DNA of 64,000 bases from Pseudoalteromonas lipolytica (GTDB lineage: Bacteria; Pseudomonadota; Gammaproteobacteria; Enterobacterales; Alteromonadaceae). Below the pieces are notes generated by a model. That model made no database searches. It had not been told where the DNA came from and saw only the letters and a list, made by a program, of their open reading frames with translations. Every line of letters begins with the position of its first letter. Positions within the stretch are counted from its first letter, which is position 1. The translations under genes were made by a program, and so were the position numbers. This document shows, piece by piece, positions 27,046 to 36,493 of the stretch. The DNA is taken from NCBI RefSeq assembly GCF_900116435.1, contig NZ_FPAZ01000008.1, forward strand, positions 1 through 64,000. The letters are read 5' to 3'.

Positions 27046-27771
27046 ATGAATATTCAAGAAATAATAAAAAAAGCGGGAGTCAATCAGCTCATTGCTGCAT
27101 TTGATCTATTGCCCGATATCCTCTTTTGGGTGAAAGATACGGATAGTAGAATATTACATTGTAATCAGCATTTTATTGAACATCAGGGTTATAAAACTCT
27201 AGAGCAAATTTTACTAAAAACAGATTTTGACTTTTCGCCTAAACACTTAGCGTTTCAATATGTGAATGACGATAAGCGAGTGATGGAAGGCTTTATCGTG
27301 ACAGACCGTCTGGAGTTAAATCAAACCCTGCAAGGTGAGCTTGGCTGGTTTTCAACATCTAAGCACGCACTCAAAGATCACGATGGTAATGTGATTGGCA
27401 CCTATGGTGTGACGCGCCATTTACAAAAAACATCTAAAGCCCTTTCACACGTGCGAGCAATTGAAGAACCTGTTAAGTATATTCGCGAACATTATCATCG
27501 CCAAATTAGTATTGATGAGCTGGCAGAACTCGCACACTTATCGATTAGCGCTCTAGAAAGGCGATTTAAAAAGCACTTAGCAAAGACTCCAAATCAGTTT
27601 ATAAACGAAGTGCGTCTCGAAAACGCACGTAAATTATTAATTGAAACACGCATGCCAATATCACAAGTAGCGTATCAATGCGGTTTTTCTGAACCAAGCT
27701 ATTTCAGCAAACAATTTCGGCGTTTGTTTGGTGAAATACCATCACAAATGCGTTCTCAATTAGGCGACTAA
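27046..27771 (+). CDS. PAS-AraC transcription regulator
   Basis: DNA-binding regulator of 241 residues. About 10-130 is a PAS domain (LLPDILFWVKDTDSRILHC and LGWFSTSKHALKDHDGNVIG), and about 145-240 is an AraC-type double helix-turn-helix (ISIDELAELAHLSISALER; ISQVAYQCGFSEPSYFSKQF). I prefer the ATG at 27046 with AGGGGGG eight bases upstream over the in-frame ATG at 27013. It is divergent from the Gfo/Idh operon, so it probably senses the sugar or a derivative and controls the locus. The inducer is unknown. Confidence 0.87.
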   Translation: MNIQEIIKKAGVNQLIAAFDLLPDILFWVKDTDSRILHCNQHFIEHQGYKTLEQILLKTDFDFSPKHLAFQYVNDDKRVMEGFIVTDRLELNQTLQGELGWFSTSKHALKDHDGNVIGTYGVTRHLQKTSKALSHVRAIEEPVKYIREHYHRQISIDELAELAHLSISALERRFKKHLAKTPNQFINEVRLENARKLLIETRMPISQVAYQCGFSEPSYFSKQFRRLFGEIPSQMRSQLGD

Positions 27772-28637
27772 TATGACTGTTTTGCCAATAAAATAGCGCC
27801 TTCTTCAGCACTAGCTTGCGCTAACGTTAACTGAGATTGACTTGACGGGCTTAACCAAGGAGTAATGGCTAAGGCAATACCGCCTACCAAGGTAACACGG
27901 TGTATATTTTGAGCTTTAAAGTTAGCGATATAGCGGTCTATAAAAGAGCCTGCCTCGGTGAGTAATTGTTGGCAGAAACTATCGTTAGGATGCGCGAAAA
28001 CGAGCGGCGCAAACTTGGCGAGCTCCCCAGGGGAGGCCGTTATTAACTGTTGGCTTAAAGCTTGACTCGACTTGCAATCGAGCTCATCTAGCAGAGTATT
28101 TATAACACTTGAGCGCTGTGTAACGCCATCGAGTACTTCAAATGCTTTTCGGCATAGCTGTAAGCCTAGCCAGCCCCCACTTGCACCATCGCTTAGCAAT
28201 AAGCCATATCCGCCTAACTCGGTGATGTGCTGATGACGTTGGAAACCGGCGCAAAAACCCGTCCCAAGAATAATGACCGCACCATCATGATGCTGATGAG
28301 CGCCTTTACACGCAATCACTAAATCGGTTGACACAGTAAACTGAGAAAAAGGGTGCTGCCACTGCGCCATTGCTTTGCTTGCTGACTCGATATTAGCCCC
28401 TGCAAGACCTGCATGCGCAGAGGTTTTTTTCAGCTCAGTGAGAGGTAAGCCAGCATATTCAAATGCACGTTTAGTGGCATCCAATAGAGATGCTTGGCTT
28501 TGCACAGCGCTGGTAGCGACATTGGCTGAGCCGCTAATTGCTTCACTCAATAGATGACCGTCTTGGTTTTCTAAGCGAACTTTACATTTACTGCCACCGC
28601 CGTCGATACCTAGATAATACAGGTGCTTTGTAGTCAT
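27768..28637 (-). CDS. BadF/BadG-type sugar kinase (glucosamine/GlcNAc kinase-like)
   Basis: ASKHA-fold ATP-dependent sugar kinase of 289 residues. The phosphate-1 motif is YLGIDGGGSKCKVRL, AVIILGTGFCAG is the phosphate-2/adenosine region, and LLSDGASGGWLGLQLCRKA is typical of the family. I start at ATG 28637 with AAAAGGA seven bases upstream; an in-frame upstream codon would overlap cutC. It overlaps the end of the convergent AraC-type gene by four bases. Members phosphorylate amino sugars, but glucose-like sugars are also possible here. Confidence 0.82.
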   Translation of the reverse strand: MTTKHLYYLGIDGGGSKCKVRLENQDGHLLSEAISGSANVATSAVQSQASLLDATKRAFEYAGLPLTELKKTSAHAGLAGANIESASKAMAQWQHPFSQFTVSTDLVIACKGAHQHHDGAVIILGTGFCAGFQRHQHITELGGYGLLLSDGASGGWLGLQLCRKAFEVLDGVTQRSSVINTLLDELDCKSSQALSQQLITASPGELAKFAPLVFAHPNDSFCQQLLTEAGSFIDRYIANFKAQNIHRVTLVGGIALAITPWLSPSSQSQLTLAQASAEEGAILLAKQSY

Positions 28638-28639
28638 AT

Positions 28640-29362
28640 TTAATCCTTTTTGAGCAATGAACAAATTGCATCTATGTCGATATCACCAATCGAATTATGC
28701 ACACATGAGTGAACATGCAGAGACGCCTTCGCTGAATGATGGTTTATTAATTGCCACAGTGTTGGCGCACTATCTAACGTTATACCGCCACCAATTACAA
28801 TTTCTGGCTTAGCATGCACGAGTAAGGTGTTAAGTTGAGTTTGTCCATCAACTGCATTATGCCCACTTTGCCATGGTGTGCCTGACGTTAAAATGCGATC
28901 GACGTTTAATGCAGTGAGTGAGTCAAGGGCTTTTATTGGTGATTCAAGCGTGTCGAAGGCACGGTGAAAAGTAACCGTTAAATTAAAATACTTTGCAGTA
29001 TTAACCAACGAATGGGTTATGTCTTCATCGACTTGCTGATGTTTAATTGCACCAAATACTACACCATGTGCACCGGATTCTGCTGCGTACTTGATCTGTT
29101 CACGCATTATTTTATGACACTGAGAATCGACTTCGAATTGATCATTGTACGGACGTATCATCACTAATAATTCTGCATTATTCTTTAAATTTTTCACTGC
29201 ACATTCAATGGCTGACACACTCGGAGTTAAACCGCCAAGATGCAAATTACAGCACAGTTCAAAGCGTTTCACGCCTAATTGGCTCGCTGATGAGATATTG
29301 TTTGCGAGCTGCTTTAAATGACTTTCGTTTAAGCAGACTTCAAGAATTTTACCATTACTCAT
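28640..29362 (-). CDS. cutC: CutC family protein
   Basis: TIM-barrel protein of 240 residues, first gene of a pair with the sugar kinase two bases downstream. RFELCCNLHLGGLTPS, LLVMIRPYNDQFEVDS, GAHGVVFGAIK, FHRAFDT and ILTSGTPWQSG are the CutC signatures. CutC was named for copper tolerance in E. coli, but this role has been questioned. Here the partner kinase and surrounding sugar genes suggest a role in carbohydrate metabolism (inference). There are no Cys/Met-rich metal sites. Confidence 0.85.
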   Translation of the reverse strand: MSNGKILEVCLNESHLKQLANNISSASQLGVKRFELCCNLHLGGLTPSVSAIECAVKNLKNNAELLVMIRPYNDQFEVDSQCHKIMREQIKYAAESGAHGVVFGAIKHQQVDEDITHSLVNTAKYFNLTVTFHRAFDTLESPIKALDSLTALNVDRILTSGTPWQSGHNAVDGQTQLNTLLVHAKPEIVIGGGITLDSAPTLWQLINHHSAKASLHVHSCVHNSIGDIDIDAICSLLKKD

Positions 29363-29501
29363 TGCTGTTTTTTTGTCTTATATATTTTGGGTCGTTAAAT
29401 TTGCTAAACATAATGTCATGTAAGTACTAGCTTGTATTTATATTTTGTTATTTAAAATCAATTAGTTGATTTTGTTTTTTTTGTTGGTTTTGTTCATGGA
29501 A

Positions 29502-29563
29502 TTACTATAGAAACTATGGGGTTACTATAAAGCAGAATATAAAAAAAAGAATATAAAATATTC
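29502..29563. promoter_or_regulatory. Operator-like repeats upstream of the TonB receptor
   Basis: TTACTATA occurs at 29502-29509 and again at 29522-29529, exactly 20 bp apart (two helical turns). AGAATATAAAA occurs at 29534-29544 and 29548-29558, and GAATAT-AAA-ATATTC (29549-29563) is an inverted repeat. All lie in the 389-bp gap between cutC and the receptor gene and could bind the local regulator. The rest of the gap holds no gene. Confidence 0.4.
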
Positions 29564-29751
29564 CATACGCCGATTTTGTCATATCTGTCACCGAATTTTT
29601 ATTATCACTTTTTAATCACTCACCCTATTCTGAGTTTGAGTTTTACAAGCTGTTAACTCCCAATAATCAGTTTCAAAACGACAACAATAAAGTGCTTTTG
29701 TAAGCAGTTTAGTCTTACAAGCATAAGCAGAACACACAACTGGAGAAAGGC

Positions 29752-32541
29752 ATGGGCACGCAAAGAGCAATAAAAAGAAAAGGGCAAGGACGGCATTTTA
29801 AACGCAATGCAATTTTGCTTTCATTACTCGCGGCGGTTAATACAACTTACGCAGCAGAGCAAGCTGAAGAGGATGTTGAAGTAATTGAAGTGCGAGGTAT
29901 ACGATCTTCAACGGCAGAAAATTTAGCAATTAAACGTTTATCAGCTGCCACGGTTGATGCAATTACAGCCGAAGATATTGGTAAGTTTCCTGACAAAAAC
30001 GTCGCGGACTCATTACAGCGTGTATCGGGCGTGCTGATTGACCGTGATGGCGGGGAAGGCAGTCGAGTGAGTATTCGTGGTACTTCACCTGATTGGACAC
30101 TCACGCAATTAAACGGTAATTACATTGCATCATCTGGCTCGGGTACGCCCACGCGAAGTTTTAATTACACATTACTGCCTTCGAGTATGATCAAAAGCGT
30201 TGAAGTATATAAAAGTGCAGAGGCACGAATCGATGAAGGTGGCATAGGTGGTACTGTCATTTTACACACACGTAAGCCACTCGAAATGGAAGCAAACTCG
30301 GGCGCATTAAGCGCTGAATTAACTTATGATGATGTGTCCGAAGATACTAAGCCGCAAGTAAATGTGCTGTATTCATGGAAAAATGATGACGAAAACATAG
30401 GTGTATTAGCAGGCTTTACACGTCAAGACCGCACCGTGACAACAATTACTAATAATGCCTCACACTGGCGTTTTCACTCAGATACTGTTGAAGGTGCAGA
30501 ACGCCCTGCGTTGGTCGACCAGGCAACTGGTGAAGTGTACAACAATGTCTGGGCACCTCGTGCTATGAGTGTGAATAACTCAAATCAAGACCGCACTCGG
30601 GATGGTTATCAAGTCGCAGTACAATGGGCTCCAAGTGACAGACTTGATCTAAACTTTAACTATTTTGGTGCCAAGTTAGGCTATGACCAAACAGGGCAAA
30701 GCATTACATTTGCGGAGTGGAATGATAACCATAATCCGTATTACGGTATTGTTCTTGATGGCGATACAGTTATCGCGTACGGCAATGGCGACAACGGCTT
30801 ACTCAATGATAATAACTGGGGTGATGCTGATGTAAACGGGGGGGTGCCTGTTCGTCGTGGTTTGTTGTCGCCACAATTAACTGGGCGTGAGCGTTTTGGC
30901 GAGTCAAAATCAAACACCTACGATTTCGAAGGCACTTATTATGGTGATACTTACAGCGTTACAGTTAAGCTTGGACACACAGAAGCTGAAGGCGGAACGT
31001 CAAAAGAAACGTACGCAAATATTGATGCGCGCCAAGGCTCTGTAAATAGCTGGTTATGGTCAATTGAGAATGGTAAGCCGCATTATGAGGTATCCACTGA
31101 TTTGGCAACCGATAAAGAAGCATACCAATACTATGATTGGTTTGATTCATATTCATCAGAAAATGAAGATTCAGAAGATTACCTTCAAAGCGATGTAAAA
31201 TTTGATCTTGATGGCAGCTTTTTCACTCGTTTCTATGTGGGTGCGAAATACAGAGATCACGAGATTAAAGGGATTCGTAATGACTTTCGTTGGGATGACG
31301 GCATAGCTGATAATGGTGGTTACCGTGGCTATTTACCAGGAACAGAGTGGTTTCATAACCCAGATTTTCATCCAGATCCGGCGACGCTTGTAAGTGACCA
31401 TGTTGTTGATAATAGTGCTGGTGATACAGGTGCATTCAACTTTTTAGCGTTTGATTTTAATGCGCTTGATGATTATCTAAAGCAAAATTTCAGTCAAACA
31501 GTGATGCCAAGTCTATCAGGCACCTATGCGCTTGAAGAAAAAATATGGTCTGTTTACTCTCAAGCTGATTTCGAGTGGCAAAACTTCCGAGGTAATGTAG
31601 GGGTCCGCTATGTAAACACTAAGCTTAGCACCCTTACATACGACGACGTCATTGGCCAAGATGATGATGATACAGATCCAAATGAGCGCAGTAGTGATGG
31701 CAGTGAAGTATTACCTAGCTTTAACTTAGCATGGGATGCAACCGAAGACCTCGTCGTTCGTTTTGCGGCCGCACGTACTATGGCAAGGGTAAGTTATTCT
31801 GACTTAAGTCAAGCGGAGTCATACGGACCACCCGTTAACATTAACTCACCAGATTCATGGACTGGTAGAGGTACAGGAACCTCTGTAAATACCGGCCTTG
31901 AGCCAATGCTTTCTGATCAATTCGACTTAGGAATTGAGTGGTATTACGGTGATGGTTCGGCGCTTGGTGCTACTTTGTTCTCTAAAGATATCTCTAACTT
32001 ACCGATTTCGACTGTTGAAATTGTAGAACGTGAACACGATTGCTGTAATGGGCCGATCGAAGTAGAAATGAACACCAAAGTGGGTGGTGGGGATGCGAAA
32101 TCTGAAGGTTTAGAGCTGTTCTTCCAACACTCGTTTGATAACGGCTTTGGTATTTTAACTAACTATACCTACACAGATACTAGCACTAGCGAAGTATCGA
32201 CGGATGGGCAAAAAACAGAGGCTGAAATTCCGGGTACAGCTAAGCACCAATACAATGTTTCTGTGTACTTTGAAAATGACGACTTTAGCGTTCGAGCTTC
32301 GTATAACTGGAAAGATGATCGTGCAAACGGTATTCACCAGGGCTACAACTTATACACTAAAGACTATGGTCAGTTAGATGTGAATGCATCTTACAACCTG
32401 ACTGATGCGTTGTCATTTACAGCGTCGGTGGTAAACCTAACAGAAGAAATTGAAGAAGGTTATTGGAAGCAAAGTAATCGATTTACCTATAACCAATATT
32501 CAGGTCGCCGTTTTTACCTGGGTGCAAACTATAACTTCTAG
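29752..32541 (+). CDS. TonB-dependent outer-membrane receptor (probable glycan or sugar uptake)
   Basis: Outer-membrane beta-barrel of 929 residues. A long basic N-terminus and signal peptide end near residue 34 (VNTTYA-A). The TonB box region VEVIEVRGIRSS follows, then the plug domain (AEDIGKFPDKNVADSLQRVSG, IRGTSPDW, VEVYKSAEARIDEGGIGG) and the barrel, ending FYLGANYNF with a terminal Phe. AEDIGKFPDKNVADSLQR is typical of receptors for sugars in Alteromonadales and Caulobacter. GGAGAAAGG lies just before the ATG. Linked to the sugar genes on its left, it likely imports their substrate. Confidence 0.88.
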   Translation: MGTQRAIKRKGQGRHFKRNAILLSLLAAVNTTYAAEQAEEDVEVIEVRGIRSSTAENLAIKRLSAATVDAITAEDIGKFPDKNVADSLQRVSGVLIDRDGGEGSRVSIRGTSPDWTLTQLNGNYIASSGSGTPTRSFNYTLLPSSMIKSVEVYKSAEARIDEGGIGGTVILHTRKPLEMEANSGALSAELTYDDVSEDTKPQVNVLYSWKNDDENIGVLAGFTRQDRTVTTITNNASHWRFHSDTVEGAERPALVDQATGEVYNNVWAPRAMSVNNSNQDRTRDGYQVAVQWAPSDRLDLNFNYFGAKLGYDQTGQSITFAEWNDNHNPYYGIVLDGDTVIAYGNGDNGLLNDNNWGDADVNGGVPVRRGLLSPQLTGRERFGESKSNTYDFEGTYYGDTYSVTVKLGHTEAEGGTSKETYANIDARQGSVNSWLWSIENGKPHYEVSTDLATDKEAYQYYDWFDSYSSENEDSEDYLQSDVKFDLDGSFFTRFYVGAKYRDHEIKGIRNDFRWDDGIADNGGYRGYLPGTEWFHNPDFHPDPATLVSDHVVDNSAGDTGAFNFLAFDFNALDDYLKQNFSQTVMPSLSGTYALEEKIWSVYSQADFEWQNFRGNVGVRYVNTKLSTLTYDDVIGQDDDDTDPNERSSDGSEVLPSFNLAWDATEDLVVRFAAARTMARVSYSDLSQAESYGPPVNINSPDSWTGRGTGTSVNTGLEPMLSDQFDLGIEWYYGDGSALGATLFSKDISNLPISTVEIVEREHDCCNGPIEVEMNTKVGGGDAKSEGLELFFQHSFDNGFGILTNYTYTDTSTSEVSTDGQKTEAEIPGTAKHQYNVSVYFENDDFSVRASYNWKDDRANGIHQGYNLYTKDYGQLDVNASYNLTDALSFTASVVNLTEEIEEGYWKQSNRFTYNQYSGRRFYLGANYNF

Positions 32542-32564
32542 CAGAAAGTTGTTTGTTAAACGCC

Positions 32565-32596
32565 AAAAAGGTACCTTAGTTAAGGTACCTTTTTTG
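32565..32596 (+). terminator. Terminator after the TonB receptor gene
   Basis: AAGGTACCTT (32568-32577), loop AGTT, then AAGGTACCTT (32582-32591) and further T's. A 10-bp stem with T-run, 26 bases after the stop. Confidence 0.9.
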
Positions 32597-32611
32597 TTGT
32601 AAGGACATGCA

Positions 32612-33028
32612 GTGATAAAATTTATAAAAGCGACAGTTCTAGACAAGCCTTACTTGCTCACCTTACGCTTAAATACCATGGTTGAGCATTTAGAAAAGCA
32701 AGGTTTGTTCTTATCTATTGAGCAACATCAAGCACGCGTAGCAGAGCATTTTGAGCACAGTCATTTAGTCTTTGCAGAGGCACAATGTGTAGGTCTTGCT
32801 AAGTTTACTAGAGAACAAGATCACATAAACTTACTGCAGTTACAAATAGAGCCAACAGAGCAAGGGAAGGGGTTAGGAACAAAGGTGTTACATGCGCTAA
32901 AAAATGAAGCGAATGTAATTAACTTAACCGTTCTTAAAGCAAATCCCGCATATGGGCTTTATCAACGGGCAGGTTTTAAAACCATAGGCGAGGACGACTA
33001 CGAGTTTCATATGCAGTGGCAGAAATAA
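32612..33028 (+). CDS. GNAT-family N-acetyltransferase
   Basis: Cytoplasmic acetyl-CoA-dependent transferase, 138 residues. INLLQLQIEPTEQGKGLGTKVL carries the acetyl-CoA-binding Q-x-x-G-x-G/A motif (EQGKGLG) near residue 85, followed by NPAYGLYQRAGFKTIGEDDYEFHM, the usual C-terminal strand. The start is GTG 32612 with AAGGA upstream. The substrate is unknown. It sits between the TonB receptor terminator and minE. Confidence 0.82.
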   Translation: MIKFIKATVLDKPYLLTLRLNTMVEHLEKQGLFLSIEQHQARVAEHFEHSHLVFAEAQCVGLAKFTREQDHINLLQLQIEPTEQGKGLGTKVLHALKNEANVINLTVLKANPAYGLYQRAGFKTIGEDDYEFHMQWQK

Positions 33029-33060
33029 AAAAGGGCGCTGTTATCTATAACATGGCGCCC
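33027..33060 (-). terminator. Terminator of the min operon
   Basis: Read leftward, GGGCGC and GCGCCC with inner TGTTAT/ATAACA form a long stem with a two-base bulge, followed by TTTTTT. It lies eight bases beyond minE and overlaps the end of the convergent GNAT gene. Confidence 0.8.
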
Positions 33061-33068
33061 AATTTTGA

Positions 33069-33332
33069 CTATTTCTTTTCTTCGTCAGGTAAAGTGACGT
33101 TAAGCTCAAGGACCGCTAAATCATCTTCGTTTTGGTCAAATTGAACCTGAACTGCATCAGTGCTTACGTTCACGTATTTACGAATAACATCAAGGATGTC
33201 TTGTTTTAGCTGTGGTAGGTAATCAGGCGTACCACGCTGTGAACGTTCGTGTGCGACAATGATCTGCAATCGCTCTTTTGCAAGTGACGCACTGCTTTTC
33301 TTTTCTGAGCGGAAGTAGTCAAGTAAAGACAC
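33069..33332 (-). CDS. minE: MinE, topological specificity factor of cell division
   Basis: Stimulates MinD ATPase and drives pole-to-pole oscillation, so that the division septum forms at midcell. The 87-residue protein starts [20 protein letters not shown]; the N-terminal membrane-binding and anti-MinCD region ([12 protein letters not shown]) is followed by the dimerisation domain [14 protein letters not shown] use GTG 33332 with GGAGGTTAAT upstream, which gives the usual MxLLD N-terminus and overlaps the minD stop region by a few bases. A start four codons earlier is less likely. Confidence 0.96.
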   Translation of the reverse strand: MSLLDYFRSEKKSSASLAKERLQIIVAHERSQRGTPDYLPQLKQDILDVIRKYVNVSTDAVQVQFDQNEDDLAVLELNVTLPDEEKK

Positions 33333-33333
33333 A

Positions 33334-34143
33334 TTAACCTCCAAAAATCCGTTTGAACAAGCCTTTTTTCTCTACATCTAAAAAGCGAAAATCAACTGTT
33401 TCACCTAGCAGGCGATTAATTGCATCTGTGTACGCTTGGCCCGCATCAGATTCAGAATCTAAGATCACAGGTTGACCAGAGTTCGATGCACTTAATACCG
33501 CTTGTGATTCAGGAATAACACCTAATAGTTTAATTGCAAGAATTTCTTGTACATCTTCAACTGATAGCATCTCGCCTTTTTCAACACGCTCTGGGTTGTA
33601 ACGCGTTAATAGTAAGTGTTCTTTTACGCTTTCAAGGCCTTCTTCAGCACGCTTAGACTTGCTGTGTAAGATACCTAAGATACGGTCTGAATCTCGAACC
33701 GACGATACCTCTGGGTTGGTAGTAACAATTGCTTCATCAGCAAAGTACATTGCCATCATGGCACCCGCTTCGATACCCGCAGGTGAATCACAGACAATGT
33801 AATCAAAATCTTTTTTCAGCTCGTTTAGAACGCGTTCAACACCTTCACGGGTTAGGGCGTCTTTATCACGGGTTTGTGAAGCAGGTAAGATAAAGAGTTT
33901 ATCAACACGTTTATCTTTAATTAGAGCCTGATTTAGGTTTGACTCGCCATTAATAACGTTTACAAAGTCATAAACAACACGGCGTTCACAACCCATGATA
34001 AGGTCTAGATTACGCAAACCAATATCAAAGTCGATAATAACGGTTTTAAAGCCTTTAAGTGCTAAACCTGTGCCAATTGCAGCACTCGATGTGGTTTTAC
34101 CAACACCACCTTTACCAGAAGTAACGACAATTACTTTTGCCAT
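33334..34143 (-). CDS. minD: MinD, septum-site-determining ATPase
   Basis: Membrane-associated deviant Walker ATPase that recruits MinC. The deviant P-loop is [10 protein letters not shown] with K11 and K16; [11 protein letters not shown] and [13 protein letters not shown] are family motifs. The C-terminal amphipathic helix that binds membrane is [11 protein letters not shown] at the end of the 269 residues. It lies five bases after minC and is coupled to minE. Confidence 0.97.
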   Translation of the reverse strand: MAKVIVVTSGKGGVGKTTSSAAIGTGLALKGFKTVIIDFDIGLRNLDLIMGCERRVVYDFVNVINGESNLNQALIKDKRVDKLFILPASQTRDKDALTREGVERVLNELKKDFDYIVCDSPAGIEAGAMMAMYFADEAIVTTNPEVSSVRDSDRILGILHSKSKRAEEGLESVKEHLLLTRYNPERVEKGEMLSVEDVQEILAIKLLGVIPESQAVLSASNSGQPVILDSESDAGQAYTDAINRLLGETVDFRFLDVEKKGLFKRIFGG

Positions 34144-34148
34144 GAGAT

Positions 34149-34853
34149 TTATCCTTTAACCAAAGCTGAAATTTCTAATGAATCATTTTTTTGTTGGATT
34201 TGTACGGCATTACCCCAGTGTTCACCTTGTAGGGAGTCGCTGATCCAATAACTGCCATTAATAGAAACAAGTTCTGCTTCTAATTTTTGGCAAAATATTT
34301 GTGCCTCGTTGTAACCTTTTGCCCCCGCAATTGCACGGCCGCGCAATGTGCCATAAATATGCACATTACCATCGCTTATGACTTCAGCGCCGTGGCTTAC
34401 AGCCCCAATAACAATAAGGTCGCGGTCTTTTGCATACACTTGCTGCCCTGAGCGCACCGTGCCATGAATGACTTGTGCTGGTAGGTGAACGGTTTTTTCA
34501 ACGATAGACGTATTTGTTTGTTGTTTAGCGGTTGCTCCCTTAACGTCCTGTGAATAGTTCAAGACCGATAAGCCCGCTGCTTTTGCGTTTTCGTTTTGTT
34601 CTTGCGTGCCATTACACACACCGACAGGATTAAACGATAAGCTTGTTAACATAGACTTTAAAAACGAGAAATCAAGCGCTTCATCTTGTACGTCGCTTAA
34701 GTTGATTACGATAGGCGCACCGGCAAAAAACTTAGGTGCTTGGGCGATTTTCTCATCTAACTGCTTACTTAAAAGAGAGGTATCTGCTGAAAATAAATGT
34801 AAAACAGATAATGTAAAGAGGTTCCCTTTTAATTCAAAAATTTGTTCCGACAT
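34149..34853 (-). CDS. minC: MinC, FtsZ polymerisation inhibitor
   Basis: Division inhibitor of 234 residues, carried to the membrane by MinD. Residues about 1-105 form the FtsZ-binding N-domain (FELKGNLFTLSVLHL, GAPIVINLSD). The C-terminal beta-helix domain, about 125-234, has GTVRSGQQVYAKDRDLIVIG, GAEVISDGNVHIYGTLRGRA and GYNEAQIFCQKLEAELVSI, diagnostic of MinC. First gene of minCDE, divergent from ycgL. Confidence 0.96.
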   Translation of the reverse strand: MSEQIFELKGNLFTLSVLHLFSADTSLLSKQLDEKIAQAPKFFAGAPIVINLSDVQDEALDFSFLKSMLTSLSFNPVGVCNGTQEQNENAKAAGLSVLNYSQDVKGATAKQQTNTSIVEKTVHLPAQVIHGTVRSGQQVYAKDRDLIVIGAVSHGAEVISDGNVHIYGTLRGRAIAGAKGYNEAQIFCQKLEAELVSINGSYWISDSLQGEHWGNAVQIQQKNDSLEISALVKG

Positions 34854-35009
34854 ACACGCTCAATTGAATTTTCTTGGTTAGTCGTATTTACAGATAAACG
34901 CAGGCTGAACAAGGCTTATACAGTAAAAATCTAACCTAATTTTTATAACTTATTATTTGACTCATGTTATAGTGTGCGCCTTCGTTAAGCAAGATATTAT
35001 AGGGTCATA

Positions 35010-35291
35010 ATGCTAACTGCGGTGTATAAAAGTAAGAAAAAAGCGGATACCTACCTTTTTGTAGAGAAAAGAGAGGATTTTAGTCGAGTCCCAGACGCTT
35101 TATTAGCGACATTTGGCCAGCCTCATTATGTAATGATGATCAATCTTGCTAGCCGTAAAAAGTTAGGTGTTGCAGATTTAGAGGCGGTTAAGCAAGCGTT
35201 AATTGAGCACGGTTTCTACTTACAACTACCTCCGCCGGAAGAAAACCTGCTGACCGAATTTAAAAAAGACAAGGGAGCTGATAGTGATTAA
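35010..35291 (+). CDS. ycgL: YcgL-domain protein
   Basis: Small cytoplasmic protein of the YcgL family, 93 residues, function not established. LTAVYKSKKKADTYLFVEKR, VPDALLATFGQP and FYLQLPPPEENLL are the family signature. In many gammaproteobacteria it lies beside minC, as here (divergent, about 155 bp). Its stop overlaps the transglycosylase start by eight bases, which suggests co-transcription. Confidence 0.92.
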   Translation: MLTAVYKSKKKADTYLFVEKREDFSRVPDALLATFGQPHYVMMINLASRKKLGVADLEAVKQALIEHGFYLQLPPPEENLLTEFKKDKGADSD

Positions 35292-36309
35292 AAAACTTGC
35301 CGTTATTTTATTAAGTGCCTCGTTGAGCACACCTGTACTGGCAGAACAAAAAACACAAGCCGATTTTGATTTATATGTTGCCGCATTAAAAAAAGAAGCG
35401 CTTGAAAAAGGTTACGACCAAGCACTGCTTGACCAAGCCTTTGCAACGGCTAAATTCAAAGAAAAAGTAATCTCGGCAGATAAAAATCAGCCAGAAGTAA
35501 AAGAAACACTAGAAACCTATCTACCAAAACGTGTGCCGCAATGGAAAATTGATCGCGCGCGTAAATTGTATAAAGAAAACCAAGACGTTCTCGAAAAAGT
35601 AGCGAAAGAATATGGCGTTCAAGCACGCTTTATTGTTGCACTTTGGGGCCTTGAAAGTAATTTCGGTAAAATTCAAGGTGGACACAGCGTGATTGCATCA
35701 CTCGTGACACTTGCATTTGATGGCCGCCGCGAAACCATGTACAAAAATCAACTTTGGGCTGCACTTGATATCTTAAAAGAGGGGCATATTACCCTTGATA
35801 AGTTCAAAGGCTCATGGGCAGGTGCAATGGGGCAAACGCAGTTTATGCCAACCTCATTTAATTCTTATGCGGTTGATTACAATGGTGATGGTCGCAAGGA
35901 TATTTGGACAACCGAAGAAGATGCCTTCGCCTCTATTGCAAATTACCTTAAGCAAGCAGGGTGGAACGATGACTTAACGTGGGGTCGCCAAGTTAAATTA
36001 CCGGAAGACTTTGATAACGCAAATATTCTTAAACGTGGCACTAAAACGCGCAGTCAATGGCTTGAATATTGGAAAGAGTCAGAGCGCAGTCTAGCTGACT
36101 GGCAAGCATTAGGTGTTCGTAAAATGGATGGTAGTGACTTACCAAACGTGGACATTACTGCCGCGATGGTGATGCCGGATGACGTGAACGGCCGTATGTA
36201 TCTAGCCTACGATAACTACAAAGCACTCATGCATTGGAATCGCTCGTATTACTTTGCAACCAGTGTGGGTTACTTATCAGATCGTATCGGTTACCCAGCG
36301 ATTAAGTAA
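35284..36309 (+). CDS. Periplasmic lytic murein transglycosylase (MltB family)
   Basis: Cleaves the MurNAc-GlcNAc bond of peptidoglycan with 1,6-anhydro product. The 341 residues start with a Sec signal peptide (about 1-20, LSTPVLA-E) without a lipobox Cys, so the protein is soluble in the periplasm. FIVALWGLESNFGK carries the catalytic Glu of the MltB family, followed by WAGAMGQTQFMPTSFNSYAVDYNGDG (split here). GTG start within the end of ycgL. It could be called mltB or sltB; membership of the family is clear, the subtype is not. Confidence 0.9.
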   Translation: MIKKLAVILLSASLSTPVLAEQKTQADFDLYVAALKKEALEKGYDQALLDQAFATAKFKEKVISADKNQPEVKETLETYLPKRVPQWKIDRARKLYKENQDVLEKVAKEYGVQARFIVALWGLESNFGKIQGGHSVIASLVTLAFDGRRETMYKNQLWAALDILKEGHITLDKFKGSWAGAMGQTQFMPTSFNSYAVDYNGDGRKDIWTTEEDAFASIANYLKQAGWNDDLTWGRQVKLPEDFDNANILKRGTKTRSQWLEYWKESERSLADWQALGVRKMDGSDLPNVDITAAMVMPDDVNGRMYLAYDNYKALMHWNRSYYFATSVGYLSDRIGYPAIK

Positions 36310-36325
36310 CTTATTGTTATTAACT

Positions 36326-36358
36326 GTTAGGCTTAGTTTTAACTGAGCCTGACGGTTT
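36326..36358 (+). terminator. Terminator after the transglycosylase gene
   Basis: GTTAGGCTTAGTT (36326-36338) pairs with AACTGAGCCTGAC (36341-36353): 13 pairs, two of them G-U, with a very small loop. The following GGTTTATT is a modest T-rich tail. Confidence 0.65.
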
Positions 36359-36493
36359 ATTGCCTCCTTACTAGATTACTCCCTGTGCAATGAAAGAACA
36401 TTAAGTGCAGTTTTGATTATTCGTTCAAAATCCACTAAAACATGACCTGAAAAGAACGCCCGAAGCAAGTATCACGCCTACAATATTAAACCC

